A DNA stretch of 44,100 nucleotides from an uncultured Collinsella sp. (GTDB taxonomy: Bacteria > Actinomycetota > Coriobacteriia > Coriobacteriales > Coriobacteriaceae): assembly GCA_900540945.1 (NCBI GenBank), contig UQHQ01000016.1, positions 1-44,100 on the forward strand, written 5' to 3'. Positions 8,289 through 16,994 of this stretch are shown here, piece after piece. Below the pieces are notes generated by a model. The model ran no database searches and was not told the DNA's origin. It worked only from the letters and a program-made list of their open reading frames with translations. Both the position numbers and the translations under genes were made by a program. How positions within the stretch are numbered: position 1 is the stretch's first letter; every line of letters begins with the position of its first letter.

Positions 8289-9890
8289 ATGAACCAGATA
8301 CTTCTCTTTATCGGCCTCGTCATCATTTTGTGTCTGACCATCAAACCCGTCGGCAAAAAGCTCCCCTTCCCTACCCTGCTCATCTTTATCGCGCTCGGCA
8401 TGCTGCTGGGCGTCAACGGGCCGGCGCACATCGACTTTAGCGACTACGCGCTTACCGAAACCGTCTGCAGTACGGCGCTGCTGTTCATCATGTTCTACGG
8501 CGGCTTTAACACCAACATCGACCGCGCCAAGCCCGTCGCCGCGCCCGCGGTACTGCTGAGCACGCTCGGCGTTATCGCCACCGCCGGCATCACGGGCGCC
8601 TTTGCGCATTTTGCACTAGGCTTCGACTGGATCGGCGGCCTGCTGCTGGGCTCGGTCGTGGCGTCGACCGATGCGGCGAGCGTCTTTAGCGTGCTGCGCG
8701 AGCACAACCTTTCGCTAAAGGGCGCGACTGACTCGCTGCTCGAGGTCGAATCGGGCTCCAACGACCCCGTCGCCTACATGCTTACCGCGGTGCTCGCGAC
8801 CCTCGCGGCGGGCGGCGACATCGACATTCCCGTGCTGTTGGCCAAGCAGATCACCCTGGGCGTGGGACTGGGCCTTGCCATCGGCTGGACATCCAGCCGC
8901 CTGATTGAACGCGCGCACGCAACGGCCGAGGGCGCGCAGACCATCTTTTTGTTCGCCGTGGCGATTGTTGCCTACGCGCTGCCGAGCTACCTGGGCGGCA
9001 ACGGCTTTTTGGCCGTATACCTGGCAGGCATTGTGCTGGGTGCAAGCGACATCACCGGCAAGGTCGAGATGGCCCACTTCTTTGATACCCTCACCGAAAT
9101 GGCCGAGATGACCATCTTCTTTTTGCTGGGCCTGCTCGTCACGCCCGCGCGCCTGCCGCAAATGCTGTTGCCGGGCCTGGCGCTCATGGCGTTTATGCTC
9201 TTCGTGAGCCGCCCCATCGCCGTCGGCCTGCTGTTGGCGCCCTTTAAGACCAATCCTCGCCAAGTCGCGCTCGTAAGCTGGGCGGGTCTGCGCGGCGCGG
9301 CTTCGGTCGTGTTTAGCCTCTTTGCCGTGGTGGTCGGTGTTCCCGGTGGGCACGACCTATTTGACCTGGTCTTTGTGATTGCCGTGTCGAGCATTGTAGT
9401 GCAGGGCTCGCTGCTACCGGCAGTGGCGAAAAAGCTCGACATGATCGACGCGGAAGGCGACGTGCGCCGCACGTTTAACGATTACCGCGACGAGGACGGC
9501 ATGTCGTTCGTTAAGCTCAAGGTAGGCGCGGGCCATCCGTTTGCCGGGCGCTCGCTCGCCGATATTGGCAGCGTCGCCGACATGCTCGTGGTCCTGGTGC
9601 TGCGCGACGGTGCGCACCCGGTGCTACCCAACGGCGATACCGTAATTGAGGAAGGAGACCTTCTGGTGATGGCCGCGCCGACGTTTGAAGAGCGTGCCGA
9701 GGTAACATTGCGCGAGGTCACCGTAACGCCCCACGGTCGCCTGGCAGGACTGCGTCTGCGCGACGTGCCACAAGGCAAGCACCCGTTTATCGTGGTGATG
9801 CTCAAGCGCGACGGCCAAACGATCATCCCCGACGGCAACACCCTCATATACGCCGGCGACGAAGCCGTCATCGCCACACTGGCGTCGTAG
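8289..9890 (+). CDS. CPA1-type K+/H+ (cation/proton) antiporter with RCK-C domains
   Basis: A 533-residue membrane antiporter resembling NhaP2/CvrA. Residues 1-380 form about 12-13 transmembrane segments, with the ion-binding stretch VESGSNDPVAYML near residue 155 and the conserved SWAGLRGAASVVFS near 330. The soluble C-terminus carries two TrkA-C-like (RCK_C) modules, each around an L.DI/LRDV turn and ending in GD..V.A. It probably expels K+ or Na+ in exchange for protons across the plasma membrane for pH and osmotic homeostasis. AGGAG precedes the start at a rather long spacing. A perfect 35-bp-arm palindrome begins two bases after the stop codon. Confidence 0.9.
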   Translation: MNQILLFIGLVIILCLTIKPVGKKLPFPTLLIFIALGMLLGVNGPAHIDFSDYALTETVCSTALLFIMFYGGFNTNIDRAKPVAAPAVLLSTLGVIATAGITGAFAHFALGFDWIGGLLLGSVVASTDAASVFSVLREHNLSLKGATDSLLEVESGSNDPVAYMLTAVLATLAAGGDIDIPVLLAKQITLGVGLGLAIGWTSSRLIERAHATAEGAQTIFLFAVAIVAYALPSYLGGNGFLAVYLAGIVLGASDITGKVEMAHFFDTLTEMAEMTIFFLLGLLVTPARLPQMLLPGLALMAFMLFVSRPIAVGLLLAPFKTNPRQVALVSWAGLRGAASVVFSLFAVVVGVPGGHDLFDLVFVIAVSSIVVQGSLLPAVAKKLDMIDAEGDVRRTFNDYRDEDGMSFVKLKVGAGHPFAGRSLADIGSVADMLVVLVLRDGAHPVLPNGDTVIEEGDLLVMAAPTFEERAEVTLREVTVTPHGRLAGLRLRDVPQGKHPFIVVMLKRDGQTIIPDGNTLIYAGDEAVIATLAS

Positions 9891-9892
9891 CC

Positions 9893-9985
9893 ATCCCCAC
9901 CCATAACTTGCGGTGAAATAGGGACTGAATAGGCCTTCTAGCAGCCTAAACAGTCCCTATTTCACCGCAAGTTATGGGTGGGGAT
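9893..9985. repeat. perfect 35-bp-arm palindrome (GGGACTG/CAGTCCC family)
   Basis: Arms at 9893-9927 and 9951-9985 are exact complements over 35 bp with a 23-nt loop that contains a further AGGC/GCCT pair. The core AACTTGCGGTGAAATAGGGA also occurs at 37448-37515 and 41011-41080. It separates the antiporter gene from the convergent small ORF and may serve as a bidirectional terminator. Confidence 0.9.
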
Positions 9986-10006
9986 AGGGTTGAGGGGTGG
10001 CTATGG

Positions 10007-10213
10007 CTACCAGCCGTCGTCAGTATCGTCGCCTGTGGCGAAGACACGGAGGTCGAGGCCTTCGCGTTCAGCTCGGGCTAGGAGCTCTTGGGGCGACTCG
10101 TCCTCGATATCCACTACGTCGAGCATGGCGGCCGGAAAGCCCACGCCAGCCGCACTCCCCGCGCGGTCGAGCAAGCTCTCGCGCAGCTGGTCTACATCAA
10201 CGTCGATCTTCAT
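10007..10213 (-). CDS. small acidic hypothetical protein
   Basis: A 68-residue acidic protein starting MKIDVDVDQLRESLLDRAG. The start at 10213 has an ideal AGGAGG site eight bases upstream, which supports translation. No family is recognised. It is predicted mainly helical with an Asp/Glu-rich C-terminal half (EDESPQELLARAER) and ends TGDDTDDGW. It is divergent from the pyrophosphohydrolase gene at 10329, with a shared upstream region of 115 bp. It could be a DNA mimic, a regulator or an accessory of the neighbouring module, but nothing in the sequence decides this. Confidence 0.65.
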   Translation of the reverse strand: MKIDVDVDQLRESLLDRAGSAAGVGFPAAMLDVVDIEDESPQELLARAEREGLDLRVFATGDDTDDGW

Positions 10214-10328
10214 GGTGAAACCTCCTACCGGACAATCGCGATCGAACAAACCGCACACCCCAAATGATGTGCAATAAATACCAGATACGGCCATAATAAA
10301 ACAATGAACATCAGGGAGGTTGCGGACG

Positions 10329-10685
10329 ATGGATAAGCTCGATGCCATGACGGAACAAGTCAGGGACTTTTGTGATGCACGCGACTGGCGCAAATATCAC
10401 ACGCCAAAAGAGCTTGCCATCGGCATGGCAACTGAGTCCTCCGAGCTCCTTCAGCTCTTTCGTTTTGTGAGCGACGAGCGCATTGCAGAAATGTTCGAAG
10501 ACACCGAGCAACGCCAAGCTATCGAAGACGAAGTCGCCGACACGCTCCTTTTCCTTCTGCGTTTCGCAGATTTAAATGAAATCGACCTGCCAGCGGCGCT
10601 TTCGTCTAAGCTCAAGCGCAATGGCGAGCGCTACCCCGTCGACGCATCATCTAACGAATACAGAAAGGCGAACCATCATGAGTAA
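10329..10685 (+). CDS. MazG-like nucleotide pyrophosphohydrolase
   Basis: A 118-residue all-alpha NTP pyrophosphatase of the MazG/RS21-C6 (dCTPase-like) type. The metal-binding motifs are visible: ATESSELLQLF (ExxE helix) and, after about 28 residues, EDEVADTLLFLLRF (ExxD helix). It hydrolyses (d)NTPs to (d)NMP and pyrophosphate. The ATG at 10329 sits eight bases after AGGGAGGT; a TTG at 10320 is too close to that site. Its end overlaps the next gene, whose ATG is at 10678, so the two are translationally coupled. Base composition is visibly less GC-rich than the flanking genes, suggesting transfer. Likely partner of the adjacent nuclease-helicase. Confidence 0.85.
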   Translation: MDKLDAMTEQVRDFCDARDWRKYHTPKELAIGMATESSELLQLFRFVSDERIAEMFEDTEQRQAIEDEVADTLLFLLRFADLNEIDLPAALSSKLKRNGERYPVDASSNEYRKANHHE

Positions 10686-12421
10686 TGAGTTCGCCCTTCG
10701 GCAATACACGCTTCCCCTACCCCAGCCCTTTGAGACAAGCGAATCGCTTCAGGACTTTGGCACGCCAAAGCCTGGAGCCCATCATGACGAGAGTTGGCCT
10801 GTCCTTTACATTCTTACCAACAGCAGAAACAAGACGGCATACATCGGCCAAACAACCAATTACCAGCGCCGTATGAAACAACACGCTGCAAACGTGGACA
10901 AGGACTTCGACCGGACCCTTCTGATCGACAATCCCACCTTCAACCAATCCGCAACGTTCGAGTTCGAGAATCGACTTATTGAGCTGTTCTGTGCCGACGA
11001 AAAATACCAGGTCACCAATGCCAACAACGGCTATGCCCAATTCGATTATTTTGAGCGGCCTCAGTATCGCCAGAGGTTCCGAGACCTCTGGACAAAGCTT
11101 CGCGAAGAAAACTACGCGATTCATCCGATTGAAGAGCTCGAGAACTCCGATCTGTTCAAGTTCTCGCCTTTCAAGACGCTTACGCCCGACCAATACGAAA
11201 CGATCGAGACGATTTTTAAACGTCTCGAACAGGAGCATGAAGACGTAAAACATGGCGGCTCAAAAAGAGAACGTATAACCGTCGTGAATGGCGCGCCGGG
11301 AACAGGTAAAACAATCCTCGCCATCAGTCTCATGTTCAAAATCAAAAATGAGCCCAACCTTTCCGGCCTGCGAGTCGGTTTTGTCACCCCCCATGGATTC
11401 CCTGAAAAAGACCCTCAGGAAACTCACGCACTTCCTTCCAGGGTTAAAGCCTGGCGATATCTTGAGCCCCAGTGACGTAACCAAAAATGATCGTTATGAC
11501 ATCCTACTTGTCGATGAAGCACATCGACTGGGTAATTATCTAAGCATGGGCTCCGGCATCAAGGCCTTCTATAGCACTTGTGATCGTCTTGACCTTCCGC
11601 ACACAAGCAACCAAGTTGACTGGATATTCAAATGCTGCGACAAGGCATATCTGTTTTATGACCCCAAGCAGCAAGTCAGGGCATCCGGCCTCAATCGAGA
11701 CGGTCTTGAGCGGCGACTTAACCAACTCGAAGAAGAGGGCATTGAAACTGAAGAGTTCAGCCTAAGCACGCAAATGCGAGTACGCGGCGGCGATGAGTAT
11801 CTCGACTTTGTATATGATCTACTCGATAACAAAGCGTATATGCATGCCGGCATGAAATTCAAGAATCTCTTTTCATCGGAGCCTTACGATTCGCGAACCG
11901 GGGATCCGAACAGCGATACCCCCAGATACCAGTTTGGAATCGTCAACCAATTTGAGGATTTCTGTTCCCTACAGCAAGCCAAGGAAGAAGAAGTTGGTCT
12001 ATCCCGCATGACGGCAGGTTTTGCGTGGAAGTGGGAAACGAAGAAACACAAAGACGCGTTCGACATCGTCATTGAGGGCATCCCTAAACGTTGGAACTCG
12101 AGTCAAAAGGATTGGGTTAACTCCCCCAACGCCGTCAACGAGGTCGGATGCATCCACACGGTACAGGGCTACGACCTCAACTACGGCTTCGTAATTCTGG
12201 GGCCAGACATTTACTACGACAACGACAAAGGGGGCGTCTGCGTTAACAAGGCAAACTTCAAAGATACCGTCGCAAAGAAAAAGGCAAGCGACGACGACCT
12301 ACGAAAGATCATCGTCAACGCCTACTATGTCCTCATGACGCGTGGCATGCTGGGAACGTTTCTTTATGTATGCGACCCGGCACTCAAGGAGTATTTGTCA
12401 CGGTATATCCCGGTGATATAG
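10678..12421 (+). pseudogene. GIY-YIG nuclease / DUF2075 helicase, frameshifted
   Basis: If repaired, this encodes about 580 residues. The first reading frame (10678 to about 11475) carries a GIY-YIG nuclease domain: YIL at about 44-46, YIGQT at 55-59, Arg at 64/65 and a catalytic-type Glu at 96/98 (FEFENRL). A DUF2075 P-loop helicase follows, with Walker A GAPGTGKT at 205-212. The frame then shifts at a run of six C bases (11387-11392), and the rest continues in the next frame: DILLVDEAHRL (Walker B), LSTQMRVRGG, VQGYDLNYGFVILGPD and NAYYVLMTRG (helicase motif VI-like). With five C bases the reading is continuous (VGFVTPMDSL). The gene is thus disrupted, phase-variable or affected by a sequencing error. 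It overlaps the pyrophosphohydrolase gene by 8 bp. Lower GC than its neighbours. Probable role: nucleic-acid processing in phage or plasmid defence (inference). Confidence 0.85.
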
Positions 12422-12562
12422 ACCTAACGACCGCCCTCCCCCATGTAACCATCCTGTAAATCATAGCGGCGCACTCGAGTTTTACCGTGATGCGGTCGCG
12501 CCTGGCGCTCCACTGTGCTAAAGTATCCCGAACGTTCAAACGACTACGAGGGGAACTAGAAG

Positions 12563-13687
12563 ATGGCACGTGTGCACAACTTCTCAGCTGGCCCGGCCGC
12601 GCTGCCCACAAGCGTGCTCGCCGAGATCGCCGACGAGATGATGGACTACCGCGGTTGCGGCATGTCCGTGCTCGAGATGAGCCATCGATCTAGCATGTAC
12701 CAGCAGATCATCGACGACGCCGAGGCAACCCTGCGCCGCCTGCTGAGCATCCCCGACAACTACCGTGTCCTGTTTTTGCAGGGCGGCGCCACGCTGCAGT
12801 TTGCGGGCATCCCCATGAACCTCATGCGCCGCGGCCGCGCCGGCTACGTCGTGACCGGCAACTTTGCCAACAAGGCGTACAAGGAGGCCGCCAAGTACGG
12901 CGAGGTCATGCTGCTCGCGAGCTCCGAGGACACCAACTTCGACCGCATTCCCACCATGTCCGACGTCAACGCGCGCATTGCCGCCGAGGCCGCGGGCGAC
13001 GGGCTCGACTACGTCTACATCTGCCAGAACAACACCATCTTTGGCACCATGTACCACGAGCTGCCCACTTGCGGCGATGTGCCGCTGGTCGCCGATGTCT
13101 CGAGCTGCTTTCTGTCGCAGCCGCTCGACGTCGAGCGCTACGGGCTCATTTACGCCGGCGCGCAGAAAAACGCTGGCGCCGCGGGCGTGACCGCGGTCAT
13201 CGTGCGCGACGACCTCATCGCAGATGGCCCCGCCTTTGCGCAGACGCCGCAGTACCTGGACCTTAAGACCCAGGCCGCCAAGGGTTCCATGCTCAACACG
13301 CCCAACACCTTTGGCATCTACGTGTGCGGCAAGGTGTTCCATTGGGTGGAGCAGACCGGTGGACTTGCCGCCATGGCCGAGCGCAACTGGGCCAAGGCCA
13401 ACCTGCTCTACGACCTGCTCGAGCACAGCGAGCTTTTCCATGGCACCACGCAAGCCGACAGTCGCTCCATCGCCAACGTCACCTTCCGCACCGGCGACGC
13501 CGAGCTCGATGCGACCTTTGTCGCAGGCGCGGCCGAACACCAGATTCAAAACGTCAGGGGCCATCGCCTGGTGGGCGGCATGCGCGCCAGCGTCTACAAC
13601 GCCGTAACCATGGAAGACGTGCAGGCCCTGGCCTCGTACATGAAGGACTTCGAAGCACAGCATAGTTTGAGTCCGCGATCTAACTAG
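12563..13687 (+). CDS. serC: phosphoserine aminotransferase
   Basis: A 374-residue class-V PLP aminotransferase that converts 3-phosphohydroxypyruvate and glutamate to phosphoserine and 2-oxoglutarate in serine synthesis. The SerC N-terminus NFSAGPAALP, FLQGGATLQF, the PLP-binding Asp in VADVSSCFLS (D178) and the Schiff-base lysine in YAGAQKNAG (K202) are all present. Length is near the usual 360. An AGGGG site precedes the ATG. serA follows 70 bp downstream on the same strand, forming a serine operon; no serB is nearby. Confidence 0.95.
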   Translation: MARVHNFSAGPAALPTSVLAEIADEMMDYRGCGMSVLEMSHRSSMYQQIIDDAEATLRRLLSIPDNYRVLFLQGGATLQFAGIPMNLMRRGRAGYVVTGNFANKAYKEAAKYGEVMLLASSEDTNFDRIPTMSDVNARIAAEAAGDGLDYVYICQNNTIFGTMYHELPTCGDVPLVADVSSCFLSQPLDVERYGLIYAGAQKNAGAAGVTAVIVRDDLIADGPAFAQTPQYLDLKTQAAKGSMLNTPNTFGIYVCGKVFHWVEQTGGLAAMAERNWAKANLLYDLLEHSELFHGTTQADSRSIANVTFRTGDAELDATFVAGAAEHQIQNVRGHRLVGGMRASVYNAVTMEDVQALASYMKDFEAQHSLSPRSN

Positions 13688-13757
13688 CCCGCAACGCGCG
13701 GGCCGACCAGCCACTTCAAACCACCTGTTTAAACCAAACCTGCTAAGGAGTTTTTCC

Positions 13758-14921
13758 ATGCGTAAGATTAAGACCATCGACGACATCACTAAAGACGGCA
13801 AAGTCGAGTTTGGCGAGGGCTACGAATTTGTGGACACCGCCGAGGAGGCCGACGCCATCCTGATGCGCTGCACCGACCTGCACGGCTACGAGCTGCCCGA
13901 GGGTATCCGCGCCATCGCCCGCTGCGGCGCCGGCGTCAATAACATCCCCGTCGAGGAGTACGCCAAGAAGGGCGTCGTCGTCTTTAACTCCCCCGGCGCC
14001 AACAGCAACGCCGTCAAGGAGCTCGTCCTGGGCATGCTGGTGCTCTCGAGCCGCGGCGTGGTGCAGTCGATGAACTGGGTGCGCGACAACGCCGACGACC
14101 CCGAGATTCAGGTCGATGCCGAGAAGGCCAAGAAGGCCTTTGTGGGCCGCGAGCTCAAGGGCAAGCGCATCGGCGTCATCGGTCTGGGCAACGTGGGATC
14201 CAAGGTCGCCAACGCCTGCGTCGACCTGGGCATGGACGTCTACGGCTACGATCCGTTCATTTCCGTCGAGCACGCATGGGTGCTGAGCCGCGAGGTGCAG
14301 CGCGTGGGCACGCTCGAGGATCTGTGCCGCGGCTGCGACTACCTCACCGTGCACGTACCCAGCAAGGCCGACACCATCGGCATGATCAGTACCGAGCAAA
14401 TCAACCTGCTGGCACCCGACGCCGTGCTCATCAACTACGCGCGCGAGACCATCATTGACGAGGACGCCGTCGACGCCGCCCTGCGCGAGGGCAAGCTTAG
14501 CTGGTTTAGCTGCGACTTTGCCACGCCCAAGACCGTCAAGATGCCCAATACGTTTATCACCACGCACTCGGGCGCCGGCACCGGCGAGGCCGAGGCCAAC
14601 TGCGCCGACATGGCGATCAGCGAGCTCAAGGATTACCTGGAAAACGGCAATATCGCGCACAGCGTCAACTACCCCGCCTGCAGCATGGGCAAGGCGCGCG
14701 CCGCGAGCCGCATCGCCTGCCTGCACGCCAACGTGCCCAACATGATCGGCCAGATCACGGCCATTCTCGCCAAGGACAACGCCAACGTGCAGCGTATGAC
14801 CAACGAGTCCGCTGGCGAGAACGCCTACACCATGTTCGACACCGACGAGCACCTGAACAGCAGCACCATCGAGGCGCTCAAGCGGATTCCGTCGATGTAT
14901 CGCGTGCGCGTGATCAAGTAG
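13758..14921 (+). CDS. serA: D-3-phosphoglycerate dehydrogenase
   Basis: A 387-residue NAD-dependent 2-hydroxyacid dehydrogenase that performs the first step of serine synthesis. The nucleotide fold motif is VIGLGNVGSKVA at about 140-151, the substrate/catalytic Arg is in NYARETIIDE, and the catalytic His is in TTHSGAGTGEAE. The C-terminal 70 residues (HANVPNMIGQITAILAKDNANV onward) form an ACT domain, suggesting allosteric control by serine. This is the short SerA type without the extra intervening domain. The start has AAGGAG. Co-directional with serC and followed by a strong terminator. Confidence 0.93.
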   Translation: MRKIKTIDDITKDGKVEFGEGYEFVDTAEEADAILMRCTDLHGYELPEGIRAIARCGAGVNNIPVEEYAKKGVVVFNSPGANSNAVKELVLGMLVLSSRGVVQSMNWVRDNADDPEIQVDAEKAKKAFVGRELKGKRIGVIGLGNVGSKVANACVDLGMDVYGYDPFISVEHAWVLSREVQRVGTLEDLCRGCDYLTVHVPSKADTIGMISTEQINLLAPDAVLINYARETIIDEDAVDAALREGKLSWFSCDFATPKTVKMPNTFITTHSGAGTGEAEANCADMAISELKDYLENGNIAHSVNYPACSMGKARAASRIACLHANVPNMIGQITAILAKDNANVQRMTNESAGENAYTMFDTDEHLNSSTIEALKRIPSMYRVRVIK

Positions 14922-14958
14922 CGTCGGCGCCAAGCCTGCCAGACAGACCACGAAGTCC

Positions 14959-14993
14959 ATTCGCCCCCCGTTTTCATGGAACGGGGGGCGAAT
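14959..14993 (+). terminator. intrinsic terminator of serCA
   Basis: A 14-bp perfect stem (ATTCGCCCCCCGTT at 14959-14972 and its complement at 14980-14993) with a 7-nt loop, followed by TTGTGTG. It lies 38 bp after the serA stop. Confidence 0.8.
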
Positions 14994-15007
14994 TGTGTGC
15001 TCCCGCC

Positions 15008-15198
15008 GGCTTGAAAAGTGCTACCCAGAACAAGTTGTTTCGGATAATCGACAGTTATGCCCTAGTCGCTAAGCACAACTGCTTTTACAAACAGCTTTAT
15101 CAGGGGTTTTAGTAGGTAAAAATCGATCTCTATATGCCAAATTAAAGTTGACTGTCCATTTTCCGAAATAACTTGTTCTGGGTAGCACTTTTCAAGCC
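15008..15198. mobile_element. 191-bp MITE-like inverted-repeat element
   Basis: Terminal arms at 15008-15056 and 15150-15198 match as reverse complements at 45 of 49 positions, starting GGCTTGAAAAGTGCTACCC. The interior of about 93 bp is AT-rich and non-coding. No clear target-site duplication is seen. It lies between the serA terminator and a putative nuclease gene. Confidence 0.75.
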
Positions 15199-15270
15199 AA
15201 TTCCAAGGAGCAATTGAAGGCTATTCGCAACTAAAACCTTAGCTTCCGCTACCGTTTTCCACCCGCGCGG

Positions 15271-16320
15271 CTACATTCCCGCCCAATCGATAAAAATCTC
15301 CTCACGAAGCCGCCGTTCGAGCTCCTGCTGCCGCGGCGTCTTGTCTTTCAGCGGCATATCGAGATAGGACATGATAAGCTCCATCACCACGCGGAAGGCA
15401 TCGGAGTCAACCAGCTGACCATAGGTCATCAGAACGACGGGATATCCCATCGTCTGAAGGGCCGTCGTTCGATCGGAGTCCGAGATCTTGGATTCTATGG
15501 ATCCGTGAATGGCTTTACCTTGACATTCAACCAGGCACTCCCGGCTGCCATCCTTATTTGACAGCAAGATATCGGCGTAGCGCCTATCAAGCCCCGAAAT
15601 CAGGCGGGCGCTGCGCGTCATGCGAATCTCAACATTATTGGTAAGGCGCAGCCCTTCGCCGCCGCGCAGCCTCGAAAGGCCAAACAGCATCGAAGCTTGG
15701 ACCTCAAGCGGCGATGCCACAACCCCCGTAATGCATTTCGCGGCACGTGTGAATGATTTAGCACCGCGGAGTCCCTGGATCTTATTGGCGAACTCCGTAA
15801 GGTCAGAGAGCTCGATCAAGGGAGGTCGTTTCCACAAGTCCGTTGGATTCCCCGAGGCATCCTTTACGTTTTCCCAGCCCGACCGTGCGTCACCCCACCG
15901 GCTCCCATATGCCTGCTCAAGCGCCAACTTTACTTGAGGTGCAATCTTGCACACGGCAAAGGTGCCGCACATCTCAAACATGCACATGATCAGACGCTCG
16001 TTTGGAACCGAGGAAGCCAGGGTCAGCAGGGTAAAGAGCGGGGACGCGACATCAAGGCCAAACTCCGTCTGCTGCACGGAGCCAAACGGCCTCTCCCCGT
16101 TCCAAACATGTCTGACAATGCGACCGCCCTTACGTCCGCAGCCGCCCTGCGCCAACACATGTAACGGAGTGCGCAGGAAATGCTTGACGAGTGGATGTTC
16201 ACAAAGGCGCTCCCTGCGCGGATCGTCCGCAGAATCGGGCAGGTCCGGCATTATCGCCAAGACCTGTGGTGGTATCCGGTGATACCGAAAGGCAGATATG
16301 TCGCACAGCATGTCGTCCAT
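15271..16320 (-). CDS. putative nuclease with DUF559/Vsr-like C-terminus
   Basis: A protein of about 349 residues not confidently assigned to a family. The C-terminal part (about 245-310) reads DRRYADILL, then CLVECQGKAIHG, then DSDRTTALQTMGYPVVLMTY. This follows the order seen in DUF559/Vsr-type nucleases: Asp, (V/I)E-x-x-G-x-x-x-H, D-x-x-R, then a GY-V strand. Candidate active-site residues are D250, E265 and H272. The N-terminal region (SAFRYHRIPPQVL) resembles recognition domains of short endonuclease-like or AbiEi-related proteins only weakly. The start is uncertain: ATG 16320 lacks a good binding site, and an in-frame ATG at 16473 would overlap the peptidase remnant. Possibly a standalone defence or toxin-antitoxin-like protein (inference). 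Confidence 0.6.
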   Translation of the reverse strand: MDDMLCDISAFRYHRIPPQVLAIMPDLPDSADDPRRERLCEHPLVKHFLRTPLHVLAQGGCGRKGGRIVRHVWNGERPFGSVQQTEFGLDVASPLFTLLTLASSVPNERLIMCMFEMCGTFAVCKIAPQVKLALEQAYGSRWGDARSGWENVKDASGNPTDLWKRPPLIELSDLTEFANKIQGLRGAKSFTRAAKCITGVVASPLEVQASMLFGLSRLRGGEGLRLTNNVEIRMTRSARLISGLDRRYADILLSNKDGSRECLVECQGKAIHGSIESKISDSDRTTALQTMGYPVVLMTYGQLVDSDAFRVVMELIMSYLDMPLKDKTPRQQELERRLREEIFIDWAGM

Positions 16321-16473
16321 GGAGAGTACGTACCCACTGCGTCGTTTGTAAACCCGCCCGGACGGCAAACGCGATGGCTCGGCCTGCGAACGGTAAATGC
16401 TGCTACGTGCACGTCGCGAATCTGCAGGTGACTTACAATCGGTTTGCAAAGCAAACTGATTCTGAGGTTTCAT

Positions 16474-16955
16474 ATGGTTGATGATGACGAGGGCGGCTAT
16501 CGCCCCTTTGTCGTGCCCGGCCACGCCAAGGTCTGGGTCGACATGCGCCTGACGCCACCGACCGATACGGCCGCCGCGATCAACATGATCGAGCAGGCCG
16601 CTGCCACCGCCGAGGCCGCGGTTCCCGGTTGCCATGGCAGTTTCGCCGTGACGGGCGATCGCCCCGCCATCGAGCGCGACCCGAACTCTCCCCTTCTAGC
16701 TGCGCTCAAGCGCGCCGCCGATGACGTGACAGACGCGGACACGACCGTCGGCTTCTTTACCGGCTACACCGACACCGCCGTCATTGCCGGCAAGACAGGT
16801 AACCGCAATTGTATGAGCTACGGCCCCGGCTCGTTGGTGCTCACGCATAAGCCCAACGAGCCGGGGCCCATGCCGATATCGTTCGCTGCCAGAACGTGCT
16901 CATCGCGCTTGTCGACAACACGCTCTGGGACGCAAGCGTCCAAGTTGGGGCATAA
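16474..16955 (+). pseudogene. remnant of an M20-family peptidase (ArgE/DapE-like)
   Basis: The frame beginning VDDDEGGYRPFVVPGHAKVW continues through VDMRLTPPTDTAAA, GFFTGYTDTAVIAGKTG and SYGPGSLVLTHKPNE, which match the dimerisation and C-terminal catalytic portions of M20 deacetylases/succinyl-diaminopimelate desuccinylases. The N-terminal metal-binding half is missing. A one-base deletion near 16870 moves the final segment (ADIVRCQNVLIALVDNTLWD, stop at 16953-16955) into another frame. The gene is therefore both 5'-truncated and frameshifted. Upstream sequence is now occupied by the start region of the divergent putative nuclease gene, consistent with an insertion or deletion at the junction. 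Confidence 0.8.
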
Positions 16956-16994
16956 TAAGCCGCGAACAAACCAACTCACGCGTTAGGACCGCCC

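Noticed and set aside
12584..14960. Two open frames of about 405 codons antisense to serC and serA
   Set aside because: Both sense genes have complete catalytic motifs, so these frames are shadows.
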